Below are positions 1 through 7,412 of a DNA stretch of 64,000 bases, piece by piece. The first letter of the stretch is position 1, and the number at the start of each line of letters is the position of its first letter. The translations under genes and the position numbers were made by a program. The stretch is from assembly GCA_002753225.1 (NCBI GenBank), contig PDZS01000018.1, positions 19,272 to 83,271 on the forward strand, written 5' to 3'. The notes beneath the pieces were generated by a model. That model saw only the letters and a list, made by a program, of their open reading frames with translations. It had not been told where the DNA came from and ran no database searches. This stretch comes from Deltaproteobacteria bacterium YD0425bin51. GTDB lineage: Bacteria > Desulfobacterota > Desulfobacteria > Desulfobacterales > YD0425bin51.

Positions 1-1
1 A

Positions 2-565
2 TTTGATGTAGTAATTATAATTGTAGTAAGCTTCTGTTTAATCAGAGGTTTTTTTAGGGGACTAATTAAAGAAATATCTTCAATAATAGGAGTATTTGCA
101 GGCTATTATGCTTCTTATACCTATTATATTGAATTATCACAAATTTTATCAAAGTGGATATCAACCCCTTCTTATTTGAATATATTAAGTTTTTTGCTAA
201 TTTTTTGTGGAGTATTTATTGCCATAAGTCTTTTAGGCTCTCTTATAAAATATCTATTAAATATTGCATTTTTAGGATGGCTTGATCGTGTATTTGGAGC
301 ATTATTTGGTCTTACAAAAGCTGTTTTAATTACATCTATTTTTCTTGTAATTTTAACTATTTTTTTGCCAAAAGATTCGGAGCTGCTCAAGACTTCTCTT
401 CTTTCACCATATGTAAGTATTTTCTCCGAAAATATGATAAAACTTGTTCCAAAAGATATGAAAGAAAAATTTGGAGCAAAAATGGAGGATATAAAGAAAA
501 TTTGGAAAAGTCCAACCCAACCAGTACAACCGCCACAACAAACCCAACTGCCAAAAAAAACATAA
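2..565 (+). CDS. CvpA family membrane protein (5' truncated by window edge)
   Basis: The frame is open from the first bases and its start lies outside the window. The visible part is 187 residues. Hydrophobic helices begin at once, with a short charged break (IRGFFRGLIKEISSIIG) typical of the first loop of the CvpA family, and three or four membrane helices fill residues 1-140. The tail is hydrophilic and rich in Pro and Gln. CvpA proteins are inner-membrane proteins; in E. coli the gene is needed for colicin V production and envelope integrity, but the molecular role is unclear. The 3' end overlaps mazG by about 60 bases, so it heads a cvpA-mazG-hisH-hisF run. Family assignment is fairly sure; function is not. 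Confidence 0.8.
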   Translation, partial: FDVVIIIVVSFCLIRGFFRGLIKEISSIIGVFAGYYASYTYYIELSQILSKWISTPSYLNILSFLLIFCGVFIAISLLGSLIKYLLNIAFLGWLDRVFGALFGLTKAVLITSIFLVILTIFLPKDSELLKTSLLSPYVSIFSENMIKLVPKDMKEKFGAKMEDIKKIWKSPTQPVQPPQQTQLPKKT

Positions 566-945
566 GCGTTGAGCCAATATATAATATAATTAAAACCCTT
601 AGAAGTGAGAATGGATGCCCGTGGGATAAAAAACAAAATGCAAAAAGCATGACTACTTATTTAACAGAGGAAACCAATGAACTAATAGAGGCTATAGAAA
701 AAGATGATATTAAAGGAGTTTGCGAGGAAGCTGGAGATGTATTATTTTTAGCTTTATTTATTGTAAACCTCTTTGAAGAAAAGGGAGATTTTAATCTTTC
801 TGATGTTTGCAATTTAAATGTTGAAAAAATGATACGAAGGCACCCTCATGTCTTTGGAAATGAGAAGGCTAAAGATGCAGATGAAGTTATCGAAAAGTGG
901 AAAAAAATTAAAATAAAAGAAAAAGAGGGAACACTACTAAATTGA
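502..945 (+). CDS. mazG: MazG-type nucleoside triphosphate pyrophosphohydrolase, short form
   Basis: Predicted all-alpha NTP pyrophosphohydrolase of 147 residues that hydrolyses (d)NTPs to NMP and pyrophosphate. The metal-binding motifs are visible: EExxE at residues 56-60 and ExxD at 76-79, after the typical NGCPWDKKQ stretch at 38-45, and RRHPHVFG near the C-terminus. It is a single-domain form, about half the length of E. coli MazG. The start is taken as TTG at 502, with GGAGG at 484-488; this puts the first 20 low-complexity residues inside the end of the upstream gene, so a later start is possible. Its stop overlaps the TTG start of hisH, implying translational coupling. Confidence 0.88.
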   Translation: MEKSNPTSTTATTNPTAKKNISVEPIYNIIKTLRSENGCPWDKKQNAKSMTTYLTEETNELIEAIEKDDIKGVCEEAGDVLFLALFIVNLFEEKGDFNLSDVCNLNVEKMIRRHPHVFGNEKAKDADEVIEKWKKIKIKEKEGTLLN

Positions 946-1574
946 TCTCAATTATTGATTATAACGCAGGAAATCTGACAAGTGTTTATCGAGCAGTAAA
1001 CCACTTAGGTTTTAAATGCAAAATTACAAAGGATACGCAAGCTATTCTAAATTCAGATAGTATTATTTTCCCTGGTGTTGGAGCTGCTGGGGCTGCAATG
1101 GAGAGTTTATTAAAGCTTGGATTAGATGTAGCGATAAAAGAGGCTTTTAATTTAGGAAAACCAATTCTTGGAATATGTCTTGGGACTCAAATAATTATGT
1201 CATACAGTGAAGAAAACAGTGTTAATTGCATAGGAATAATAAATGGAAAAGTTTGCGCTTTTCCATTTAACTTACAAGATCAAGATGGAAATAGACTAAA
1301 AATTCCTCAAATGGGATGGAATAGTATTGAAATTAAAAAGGAGCATCCTGTTTTGTCTGGTATTTGTAAAGACGATGAATTTTACTTTGTACATGGATAC
1401 TATCCAAGGCCTTCTGATGACAATGATATTCTTGCTAGTACAAGCTATGGAATAAATTTCCCATCAATTATTATTGGAGGAAAAAATCTTATTGCTACTC
1501 AGTTCCACCCTGAAAAAAGTGGAAAATGCGGACTTAAATTACTTAAAAATTTCTGTATGTGGCAGCCATGTTGA
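942..1574 (+). CDS. hisH: Imidazole glycerol phosphate synthase, glutaminase subunit
   Basis: Class I glutamine amidotransferase subunit (210 residues) that supplies ammonia to HisF in histidine biosynthesis. The nucleophile is Cys79 in GICLGTQ, and the partner pair His189 and Glu191 lies in QFHPEKSG. The oxyanion-side motif FPGVGAAG is at 43-50. The TTG start overlaps the mazG stop as TTGA. Its 3' end overlaps hisF, matching the obligate HisH-HisF heterodimer. No other his genes are present in the window, so the pathway must be completed elsewhere. Confidence 0.95.
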   Translation: MISIIDYNAGNLTSVYRAVNHLGFKCKITKDTQAILNSDSIIFPGVGAAGAAMESLLKLGLDVAIKEAFNLGKPILGICLGTQIIMSYSEENSVNCIGIINGKVCAFPFNLQDQDGNRLKIPQMGWNSIEIKKEHPVLSGICKDDEFYFVHGYYPRPSDDNDILASTSYGINFPSIIIGGKNLIATQFHPEKSGKCGLKLLKNFCMWQPC

Positions 1575-2344
1575 GTAAACGCATTATACCATGTTTAGAT
1601 GTTAGAGAAGGGAAAACAACAAAGGGGATCAAATTCCAAAACAATATAGATATTGGGGATCCTGTTGAAATGGCTCGTTTTTATTATGAAGCAGGCGCAG
1701 ATGAAATCGTTTTTTATGATATTACTGCATCTCATGAAAAAAGAAATATTATGATAGATGTTGTAAGGCGCGTTGCTGAAAATATTTTCATTCCATTTTC
1801 TGTAGGAGGAGGGATCCGCACTATAGATGATATGAGGGAAGTACTTTTAGCAGGAGCAGAAAAAGTTAGTGTTAATTCCTCTGCCATTAAAAACCCTGAA
1901 ATAATTTCAGAAGGAGCAAAAGCTTTTGGTTCTCAATGCATAGTTTTAGGAATGGATGTAAAATATGTTGGTAAATCAGAGCGTATTCCATCTGGCTATG
2001 AAATGGTTATAAACGGCGGCAGAACTTATATGGGGATTGATGCTATATGGTGGGCAAAAGAAGCTGAAAGACTAGGGGCAGGAGAAATATGTTTAAACTC
2101 AATTGACGCTGATGGAACTCGTGAAGGATATGAAATAAACTTAACTTCTCTTATTTCTACAAATGCAAAAATACCTGTAATTGCATCAGGAGGAGCAGGA
2201 AAACCAGTACATCTCTTAGAGGTATTAACCAAAGGCAAAGCAGACGCTGCCCTTATAGCTTCCATGGTGCATTACGGAACATATTCAATTTCTCAAATTA
2301 AGTCTTATTTATATTCCAATGGAATAAAAATACGTAAAACCTAA
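1568..2344 (+). CDS. hisF: Imidazole glycerol phosphate synthase, cyclase subunit
   Basis: TIM-barrel cyclase (258 residues) that converts PRFAR and ammonia to imidazole glycerol phosphate and AICAR. The catalytic Asp11 lies in IPCLDV and the second catalytic Asp in VLGMDVKY. Phosphate-binding loops SVGGGIR and ASGGAG are present. I place the start at ATG 1568 ([12 protein letters not shown]) rather than the in-frame GTG at 1559, because HisF proteins normally begin this way. The divergent loops, for example [12 protein letters not shown] and [13 protein letters not shown], match the HisF subtype I know from Desulfobacterales, which is one reason for the taxonomic guess. It ends one base before a convergent gene, leaving no room for a separate terminator. 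Confidence 0.95.
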   Translation: MLSKRIIPCLDVREGKTTKGIKFQNNIDIGDPVEMARFYYEAGADEIVFYDITASHEKRNIMIDVVRRVAENIFIPFSVGGGIRTIDDMREVLLAGAEKVSVNSSAIKNPEIISEGAKAFGSQCIVLGMDVKYVGKSERIPSGYEMVINGGRTYMGIDAIWWAKEAERLGAGEICLNSIDADGTREGYEINLTSLISTNAKIPVIASGGAGKPVHLLEVLTKGKADAALIASMVHYGTYSISQIKSYLYSNGIKIRKT

Positions 2345-2345
2345 A

Positions 2346-2795
2346 TTAAACGTAATCCCCTCTTTCAAACTTGATAAGTTCCAAATTTGCAGTTTGAGCA
2401 CATTCCATAGCTATCTTCTTCAAAGAAGGGAAATCTTTTAATGTATCATTAGCTTCTTTTGTTAAATCTTGAGCGCTATTTTGAATTGCAGTAATTAATG
2501 GCTCAATATCTTTTAAAGTTTTAGAAGGATCCCCTAAACTTTGTGCATAATTATCAAGAAGATTAAGAAGATCATCAGTTTTCTTTATTGTTGTATCTTC
2601 TGGTGAAAGATATTGAATAGGGCGAAACATTAAAGGCTGAACTTCACCCAACATATTCATAGGTGAAGAAGAAGATAGGTCATTTTTTCCTAGCGCACTG
2701 GTAAAAATTTTCTCAAATATGTTATCATTACTTTTAGCTATTTTTTGCTGAGAAGCCATATATGTAGCTTCTTTTATATTACGAATTTTATCCAT
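2346..2795 (-). CDS. Hypothetical helical protein downstream of flgM
   Basis: Unrecognised 149-residue soluble protein. It has no signal peptide or membrane helix and is predicted largely alpha-helical in the C-terminal 90 residues, with one cysteine near residue 132. A good ribosome-binding site (GGAGA) precedes the ATG. It is the last gene of a same-strand run with flgM and the DVU0524-type gene, 71 bases after flgM, so a flagellar role such as a chaperone or FlgN-like partner is possible. That is positional inference only; I see no FlgN signature. Confidence 0.6.
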   Translation of the reverse strand: MDKIRNIKEATYMASQQKIAKSNDNIFEKIFTSALGKNDLSSSSPMNMLGEVQPLMFRPIQYLSPEDTTIKKTDDLLNLLDNYAQSLGDPSKTLKDIEPLITAIQNSAQDLTKEANDTLKDFPSLKKIAMECAQTANLELIKFERGDYV

Positions 2796-2866
2796 GATAA
2801 TATCTCCTCTGCTTGTAAGTAAGTATATACACTTAGGATATGCAAAAAATAGACCGTATTTTTATA

Positions 2867-3196
2867 TTATGCAAACTTATTTAAAATAGAGCCGAGCATT
2901 TTTCCAGCTATTTTTTCTGGATTTACTTCATATTTGCCTTCCTGAACCGACTGCTTTAAATCAGTTACTCTTTTAGCTCTAGCTTCAACATCTTGGGCAT
3001 TATTTGTATTCTCCATTGCTACCTTCATTTCTTTTGAAGAATTAGATAGATTAACAATAACACCTGTTTTTTCTTGATTAGAAATTGTTTTATCGCTTTG
3101 AAGTCGATCTTTTGTATCAGTACGCTTATTTTGAATAGCTTCATTTGAATAAGCATTTGTCCTTGCAAATTTTCCTAGGGAATTTTGAATATTCAT
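2867..3196 (-). CDS. flgM: Anti-sigma-28 factor FlgM
   Basis: Small (109 aa) anti-sigma factor that would hold the flagellar sigma factor FliA inactive until hook assembly is complete. The N-terminal 70 residues are polar and probably disordered. The C-terminal sigma-binding region carries the family pattern: ARAKRVTDLKQSVQEGKYEV, followed by NPEKIAGKML. A GGGGAGG-like ribosome-binding site lies just upstream. The gene is flanked by a DVU0524-type gene on the 5' side and an unknown on the 3' side. It is the clearest sign that the organism is flagellated. Confidence 0.88.
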   Translation of the reverse strand: MNIQNSLGKFARTNAYSNEAIQNKRTDTKDRLQSDKTISNQEKTGVIVNLSNSSKEMKVAMENTNNAQDVEARAKRVTDLKQSVQEGKYEVNPEKIAGKMLGSILNKFA

Positions 3197-3214
3197 TTTA
3201 CCCCTCCCCCTTTG

Positions 3215-3610
3215 TTATATTATTTCTCTTTCTGTATATAAATCTTCAACTCGCTTCGCAAATAAATTAGAATTTTCAAGTGAAAGAGCTGTTTTTTTCT
3301 TTTGATCTTTATTATCAATAATATTAAAGACAAATTGTTGATTTTCTTCTACCTTAATGTCTTTGTTTATATTATCTTTTCCTTCATTTAAACTTTTATC
3401 ATCAGAATCAATTCGAGTAATCTTTTCTACAATATCGCTTGCAACTTTATTTAAAATAGCCTGTCTTTTTCCTTCCAGTGAAATATTTATCCTATCAGTA
3501 AAATTTTGTTCTCCAAGAGTTTCTTTCTCTTTGCCTAACAAACTATTATTTTTAAGTTGCCTGCTATAAACTTTTAAGACATTATGGATTTGATGAGTTG
3601 CAATAACCAT
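3215..3610 (-). CDS. DVU0524 family FlgM-associated protein
   Basis: 131-residue protein. It starts MVIATHQIHNVLKVYSRQL and carries DRINISLEGKRQAILNKVAS with a following IVEKIT, a pattern I recognise from the DVU0524-like proteins encoded next to flgM in sulfate reducers. It probably helps flagellar gene control, but its biochemical role is not established. It sits 18 bases upstream of flgM on the same strand, consistent with co-transcription. No signal peptide or membrane helix is visible. Confidence 0.7.
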   Translation of the reverse strand: MVIATHQIHNVLKVYSRQLKNNSLLGKEKETLGEQNFTDRINISLEGKRQAILNKVASDIVEKITRIDSDDKSLNEGKDNINKDIKVEENQQFVFNIIDNKDQKKKTALSLENSNLFAKRVEDLYTEREII

Positions 3611-3661
3611 AATGTTTTTTCCTTTTTCTTATATTTGTTATCGACAAACTAATTAAAAACC

Positions 3662-4180
3662 TTAAATATTTTTTTGTTTTTCCCCATAAATAGCATAATA
3701 TAATCTTATCATTTTTTGATGACTAGAAAATGCAATCTCTGGAAGATCCCCTTCACTAAAATAAACTGCTTCTGATGCGTCATCTGAGGGAGATAATGCA
3801 CCTGAATATTTCTTAACTAGATAACCTAACATAAGTACAGTTCCATATCGTTCACTATTATCTGCAGTAACTCCAAGTAAAAGTTCAATTTGACCATCAA
3901 GACCTGTTTCTTCTTCTAATTCCCTCAAAGCCCCCTGCTCTGGCATTTCCCCTATTTCCATAAACCCACCCGGTAAACACCAATAACCTTTTTTAGGTTC
4001 AACATTTCTTTTCACCAAAAGGACTCTTTCTTCTTCATCAATAAGAACAGTACAAGTTGCGGGTACAGGATTTTCATATAAAGGATCATTACATGTTTCG
4101 CAAAAAAGTCTTTTTTTTCCCTCTAAAAATTTTTCTATAAATTTATTTCCACAAAAATTACAAAAATCTTTTTTTTTCAT
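3662..4180 (-). CDS. Nudix hydrolase with N-terminal zinc ribbon
   Basis: 172-residue Nudix hydrolase. Residues 7-30 form a zinc ribbon with two CxxC pairs (Cys7/10 and Cys27/30), as in the NudC-like and ADP-ribose pyrophosphatase-like group. The Nudix box is complete: Gly72, five residues, Glu78, seven residues, Arg86-Glu87, Glu90-Glu91, Gly93. It should hydrolyse a nucleoside diphosphate linked to another moiety; the substrate cannot be read from the sequence. It lies 6 bases downstream of an 87-aa unknown gene and about 50 bases upstream of the flagellar genes. A functional link to them is not evident. Confidence 0.88.
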   Translation of the reverse strand: MKKKDFCNFCGNKFIEKFLEGKKRLFCETCNDPLYENPVPATCTVLIDEEERVLLVKRNVEPKKGYWCLPGGFMEIGEMPEQGALRELEEETGLDGQIELLLGVTADNSERYGTVLMLGYLVKKYSGALSPSDDASEAVYFSEGDLPEIAFSSHQKMIRLYYAIYGEKQKNI

Positions 4181-4186
4181 AAAAAA

Positions 4187-4450
4187 CTAAGCGTAAGTAT
4201 CTACCCAAACTCCTTTCATATTTTCTTCTATCGGAATAATACCAAGTTTAGCATTATAAACATTTGTAACATCATTCTTTTTTTCATAAAATTTGTTAGG
4301 CTGTGATTGCCCAAACAAGTAATTTCTCTTAGAATTAGTATACTCATTATAATTATGCTTGGGGCTCGCGTGACTTTGTTCTGGACCATGTGAGGTAAGC
4401 TCACGATCCCTAAAGTATGGAATCAATTCATATTTGGGAGATATTAGCAT
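4187..4450 (-). CDS. Hypothetical 87-residue protein
   Basis: Unrecognised small polar protein, rich in Asn, Tyr, Lys and Ser, with no membrane segment or cysteine. It starts at an ATG and ends with GVWVDTYA. No strong Shine-Dalgarno sequence is visible upstream. Its support is positional: it sits 6 bases from the Nudix gene on the same strand and fills an otherwise empty gap. No function is proposed. Confidence 0.45.
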   Translation of the reverse strand: MLISPKYELIPYFRDRELTSHGPEQSHASPKHNYNEYTNSKRNYLFGQSQPNKFYEKKNDVTNVYNAKLGIIPIEENMKGVWVDTYA

Positions 4451-4523
4451 AAATTACTTGCACGTTATAATTTTTCATGCAAACCCTCATTTAATATAAG
4501 TACTATATTAGAATACTGTCAAG

Positions 4524-5345
4524 TTAAAAAGTATAAAAAATTGGAAGATTTATTATAAAATTAGATCCCTGACCCTCCTTACTTTCTACATTAATATTTC
4601 CACCTAATTTATTTATAATTGCGATACAAATTGAAAGTCCCAACCCTGTCCCTTTTCCTGGCGGCTTTGTAGTAAAAAATGGATCAAATATTTTATCTAA
4701 ATTTCTCTTTGAAATTCCAGAACCTGTATCTTTTATAGATATTTCAATCTTAGAAGGGTTAAAACTGGTAGTTATAAAAATCTCCCCTTCCTTTTCAATT
4801 GCCTGCATTGCATTATTAAGTAAATTCAAAATAACTTGCCTTAAAAGAGGTGGATCAGTATTTATTAAAGGTAATTCTGGCGAATATTTCCTTATTAAAA
4901 CAATACTTTTTAATTTTGCTTCTTTTTCAACAAGTAATGCCATATCTTCAATAAGAGCATTTACATCTGTTTGCTGAATTATAGGATCATTTTTTCTGGC
5001 AAAACTAAGTAGTCTATGAGTAATTTCTCTGCAGCGCTTTATCTGTATCTTTATCTGTGAAAGAGAATCTTTTAACTCTTTGTTTTGCTCTTCAAATTTT
5101 AAATTAGTACTATCTAATAAATGCAAAGAAATTTCTGCTTCTTGATTTATTATTGCAAGTGGATTATTTATTTCATGTGCAATCCCTGATGAAAGCTGGC
5201 CAATTGCAGCCAATTTTTGCGACTGGACTAGCTGTTGATCTAAAACACATTTTTCATTTTTAATCTTTTGAATCTTTTTTGATAAAAAAATGATAAATAT
5301 AAGCAAATTTGCAGAAATTAATGACAATATAACATTAATAATCAT
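4524..5345 (-). CDS. Membrane-anchored sensor histidine kinase, minimal form
   Basis: 273-residue kinase. One N-terminal membrane helix (about residues 3-22) is followed directly by a HisKA dimerisation domain with phospho-acceptor His57 in SSGIAHEINNP and an HATPase domain. The HATPase shows the N box (NLLNNAMQAI), G1 (DTGSG) and G2 (GKGTGLGLSI) motifs. There is no recognisable sensor domain, so input probably comes from a partner. Its start overlaps the stop of the upstream response regulator (ATGA type), so the two are probably a cognate pair. It is the last gene of the seven-gene signalling operon that begins at 12456. Confidence 0.92.
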   Translation of the reverse strand: MIINVILSLISANLLIFIIFLSKKIQKIKNEKCVLDQQLVQSQKLAAIGQLSSGIAHEINNPLAIINQEAEISLHLLDSTNLKFEEQNKELKDSLSQIKIQIKRCREITHRLLSFARKNDPIIQQTDVNALIEDMALLVEKEAKLKSIVLIRKYSPELPLINTDPPLLRQVILNLLNNAMQAIEKEGEIFITTSFNPSKIEISIKDTGSGISKRNLDKIFDPFFTTKPPGKGTGLGLSICIAIINKLGGNINVESKEGQGSNFIINLPIFYTF

Positions 5346-5728
5346 GCTTTTTCTTTTAAGCGTTTTCTTTCAAATGCTTTCTTTAATTTATTTAATAAAA
5401 CTTCAAGATCAAAGGGTTTTAAAACGTAATCGTATGCCCCATGAATCATGCCTTGCAAACCAGACTCAACAGAACCATGACCTGTTATCATAATTACTTC
5501 AATTAAAGGATATTTAGTCTTTATCTCCCTTAATGTGTCAATACCATCCATTCCCGGCATTTTTACATCTAACAAAACAACATCTATTTTTTCTTTCTTT
5601 AAAATATCTAGCGCCCTGTAACCACTTTCTACCCCTATAATATCTATTTGGCGTTTTTTTAATCTTTTAACAAAGAGCTCTATAAAATCTCCTTCATCGT
5701 CTACAACTAAGACTTTCATGTTTTCCAT
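5342..5728 (-). CDS. Single-domain response regulator
   Basis: 128-residue receiver with no output domain. The phospho-acceptor is Asp54 in VVLLDVKMPGMDG; the acidic pocket is VVDDEGD at 8-14, and the Thr and Lys of the active site are in MITGHG and LKPFD. Stand-alone receivers act as phosphotransfer or protein-interaction switches. It is sandwiched between two kinases and overlaps the downstream one by four bases. It closely resembles the receiver at 12034-12456, including the same KKEKIDVV stretch, suggesting duplication within the operon. Confidence 0.93.
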   Translation of the reverse strand: MENMKVLVVDDEGDFIELFVKRLKKRQIDIIGVESGYRALDILKKEKIDVVLLDVKMPGMDGIDTLREIKTKYPLIEVIMITGHGSVESGLQGMIHGAYDYVLKPFDLEVLLNKLKKAFERKRLKEKA

Positions 5729-5738
5729 AATTTAACTC

Positions 5739-7397
5739 CTAGGCTATTCTCCTTATGGGTAAATATATAGTAAAAGTTGAACCAACGCCTACAGTACTAT
5801 CAACTTCAATTTTTCCACCAAGTTTTTCTATAATATTGTAACTTATAGCAAGACCTAAACCTGTCCCGTCTCCTGGCCTTTTAGTAGTATAAAAAGGATC
5901 AAATATTTTTTTTGCCTCTTCTTGAGGAATTCCAATACCTGTGTCAGATATTGCTAAAAATATTTTATTTTCGGAATCATTATAACCAGTTCTTAAACCG
6001 ATGGTTCCATTTTTCCCTATAGCGTCAATTGCATTATCTAAAATATTTAGTATAACCTGCTGGACTTGTGCTGTATCTGTTGTGATTAAAGGTATATCCT
6101 TCAAAAGATTTTTTTCTATCTTAATATTTCTATGCAAAGCCTCGCTCTCTAAAAAAGAAACCGTTTGATCTGCTAACATATTAAAATCTACATTTTCTTG
6201 AGCTGGCTCAAGGCGTCTTGCAAAGCCTAACATACGATGAGTAACAGATCTTGCCCTCTCAACATGCAGTTCTATCTTGTTTGCCATCTTTTCATATTCG
6301 ACAAAATTTTTAATTTTTTCCTGTTCTTCTTCAGAAAGTAGATCCTTAATCCATCCAGCACTTTCCTTTATTAAGGCAAGAGGGTTATTAATTTCATGAG
6401 CAACTCCAGCAGCTAGTTTCCCCAAAGCAGCCATTTTAGATGATTGCATTAAATTGGCATCTATCATTGATTTCTTTTTCTCTGATAAAATTAGGCCTTT
6501 TATAATAGATTTAGAAACCATAAATGTTCCAACAATAATTATTAAAATGAATACTATTAAAATAAGAACAGCATCTATTTTAACATCATTAAATTGAGAC
6601 ATTTCTTCATTGCCATCTTTAGTTATAACTAAATGCCATTTCTTTATATCTATACGACTTAAACCAACAAAAATTTTATTTAAATGGAGAACTTTTTCAT
6701 CTATAATTGAATTAAAAACTTCATTGTTTAAAAAATCAATCTTTGAAAGAACCTGTGAGCCAAATCGAGAAGGTGTCTGAAGTACACTATCAGAATTAAC
6801 TAGATAAGCATCTCCCTTTTCCCCAACTTGAGCGCCTTGAACAAGAGAATTAAAAACATTAGAATCAATTGTAGCTCTTAATATCCAAAATTTCCCTCCA
6901 TCTTTGCGCATTAATGCAATAATAATATGAGGAAATTTTCTAAAACCCATAAAAACATCACTTATATATATTTCTTTAAACAAAACCTCATGAAACCATT
7001 GCTCATTTTTATAATTTACACCTTTTAATTTATATGGTCCTGCATATGCTACATGTTCACCATCCTGATTTATAATACCAAGATCAACAATCGATTTTGA
7101 AGTTGATTGCACTACATTTAACAATTCTGATAAATATTTATCATTACTCAATGTTTCATAGTTATGTGTATAAGCAAGAGTCTTTATCTGAGCAATACGC
7201 TCCTCAAAAAAAAGATCAATTGATCTTTTTTTATTATAAACCATTGTCTTTAAAGTATTTGTTATTTTATCTGTATAGATTTTGTCAAACTGAACATATA
7301 AAAGAAAAAAAACTAGAAAAACCATTGGGATGAGAGAAAATAAAAAAACAGTGGTAATGATCTTCCCTCTAATTCTACCGTAAATCTCAATTTCCAT
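5739..7397 (-). CDS. Sensor histidine kinase with double-Cache-like extracytoplasmic domain
   Basis: 552-residue membrane kinase. A first helix (about 12-32) and a second (about 272-292) enclose a 240-residue periplasmic domain with Cache-type features, including LGIINQDGEHVAYAGPY and the segment around ISDVFMGFRKFPHIIIALM, so it probably binds a small extracellular ligand. HisKA has the phospho-acceptor His334 in AAGVAHEINNP. The HATPase has NILDNAIDAI, DTGIGIP and GDGTGLGLAI. It is 15 bases downstream of the PEP-synthase-like gene and 10 bases upstream of a receiver in the same operon. The ligand cannot be inferred from sequence alone. Confidence 0.92.
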   Translation of the reverse strand: MEIEIYGRIRGKIITTVFLFSLIPMVFLVFFLLYVQFDKIYTDKITNTLKTMVYNKKRSIDLFFEERIAQIKTLAYTHNYETLSNDKYLSELLNVVQSTSKSIVDLGIINQDGEHVAYAGPYKLKGVNYKNEQWFHEVLFKEIYISDVFMGFRKFPHIIIALMRKDGGKFWILRATIDSNVFNSLVQGAQVGEKGDAYLVNSDSVLQTPSRFGSQVLSKIDFLNNEVFNSIIDEKVLHLNKIFVGLSRIDIKKWHLVITKDGNEEMSQFNDVKIDAVLILIVFILIIIVGTFMVSKSIIKGLILSEKKKSMIDANLMQSSKMAALGKLAAGVAHEINNPLALIKESAGWIKDLLSEEEQEKIKNFVEYEKMANKIELHVERARSVTHRMLGFARRLEPAQENVDFNMLADQTVSFLESEALHRNIKIEKNLLKDIPLITTDTAQVQQVILNILDNAIDAIGKNGTIGLRTGYNDSENKIFLAISDTGIGIPQEEAKKIFDPFYTTKRPGDGTGLGLAISYNIIEKLGGKIEVDSTVGVGSTFTIYLPIRRIA

Positions 7398-7412
7398 CCA
7401 ATAACCCTCTCT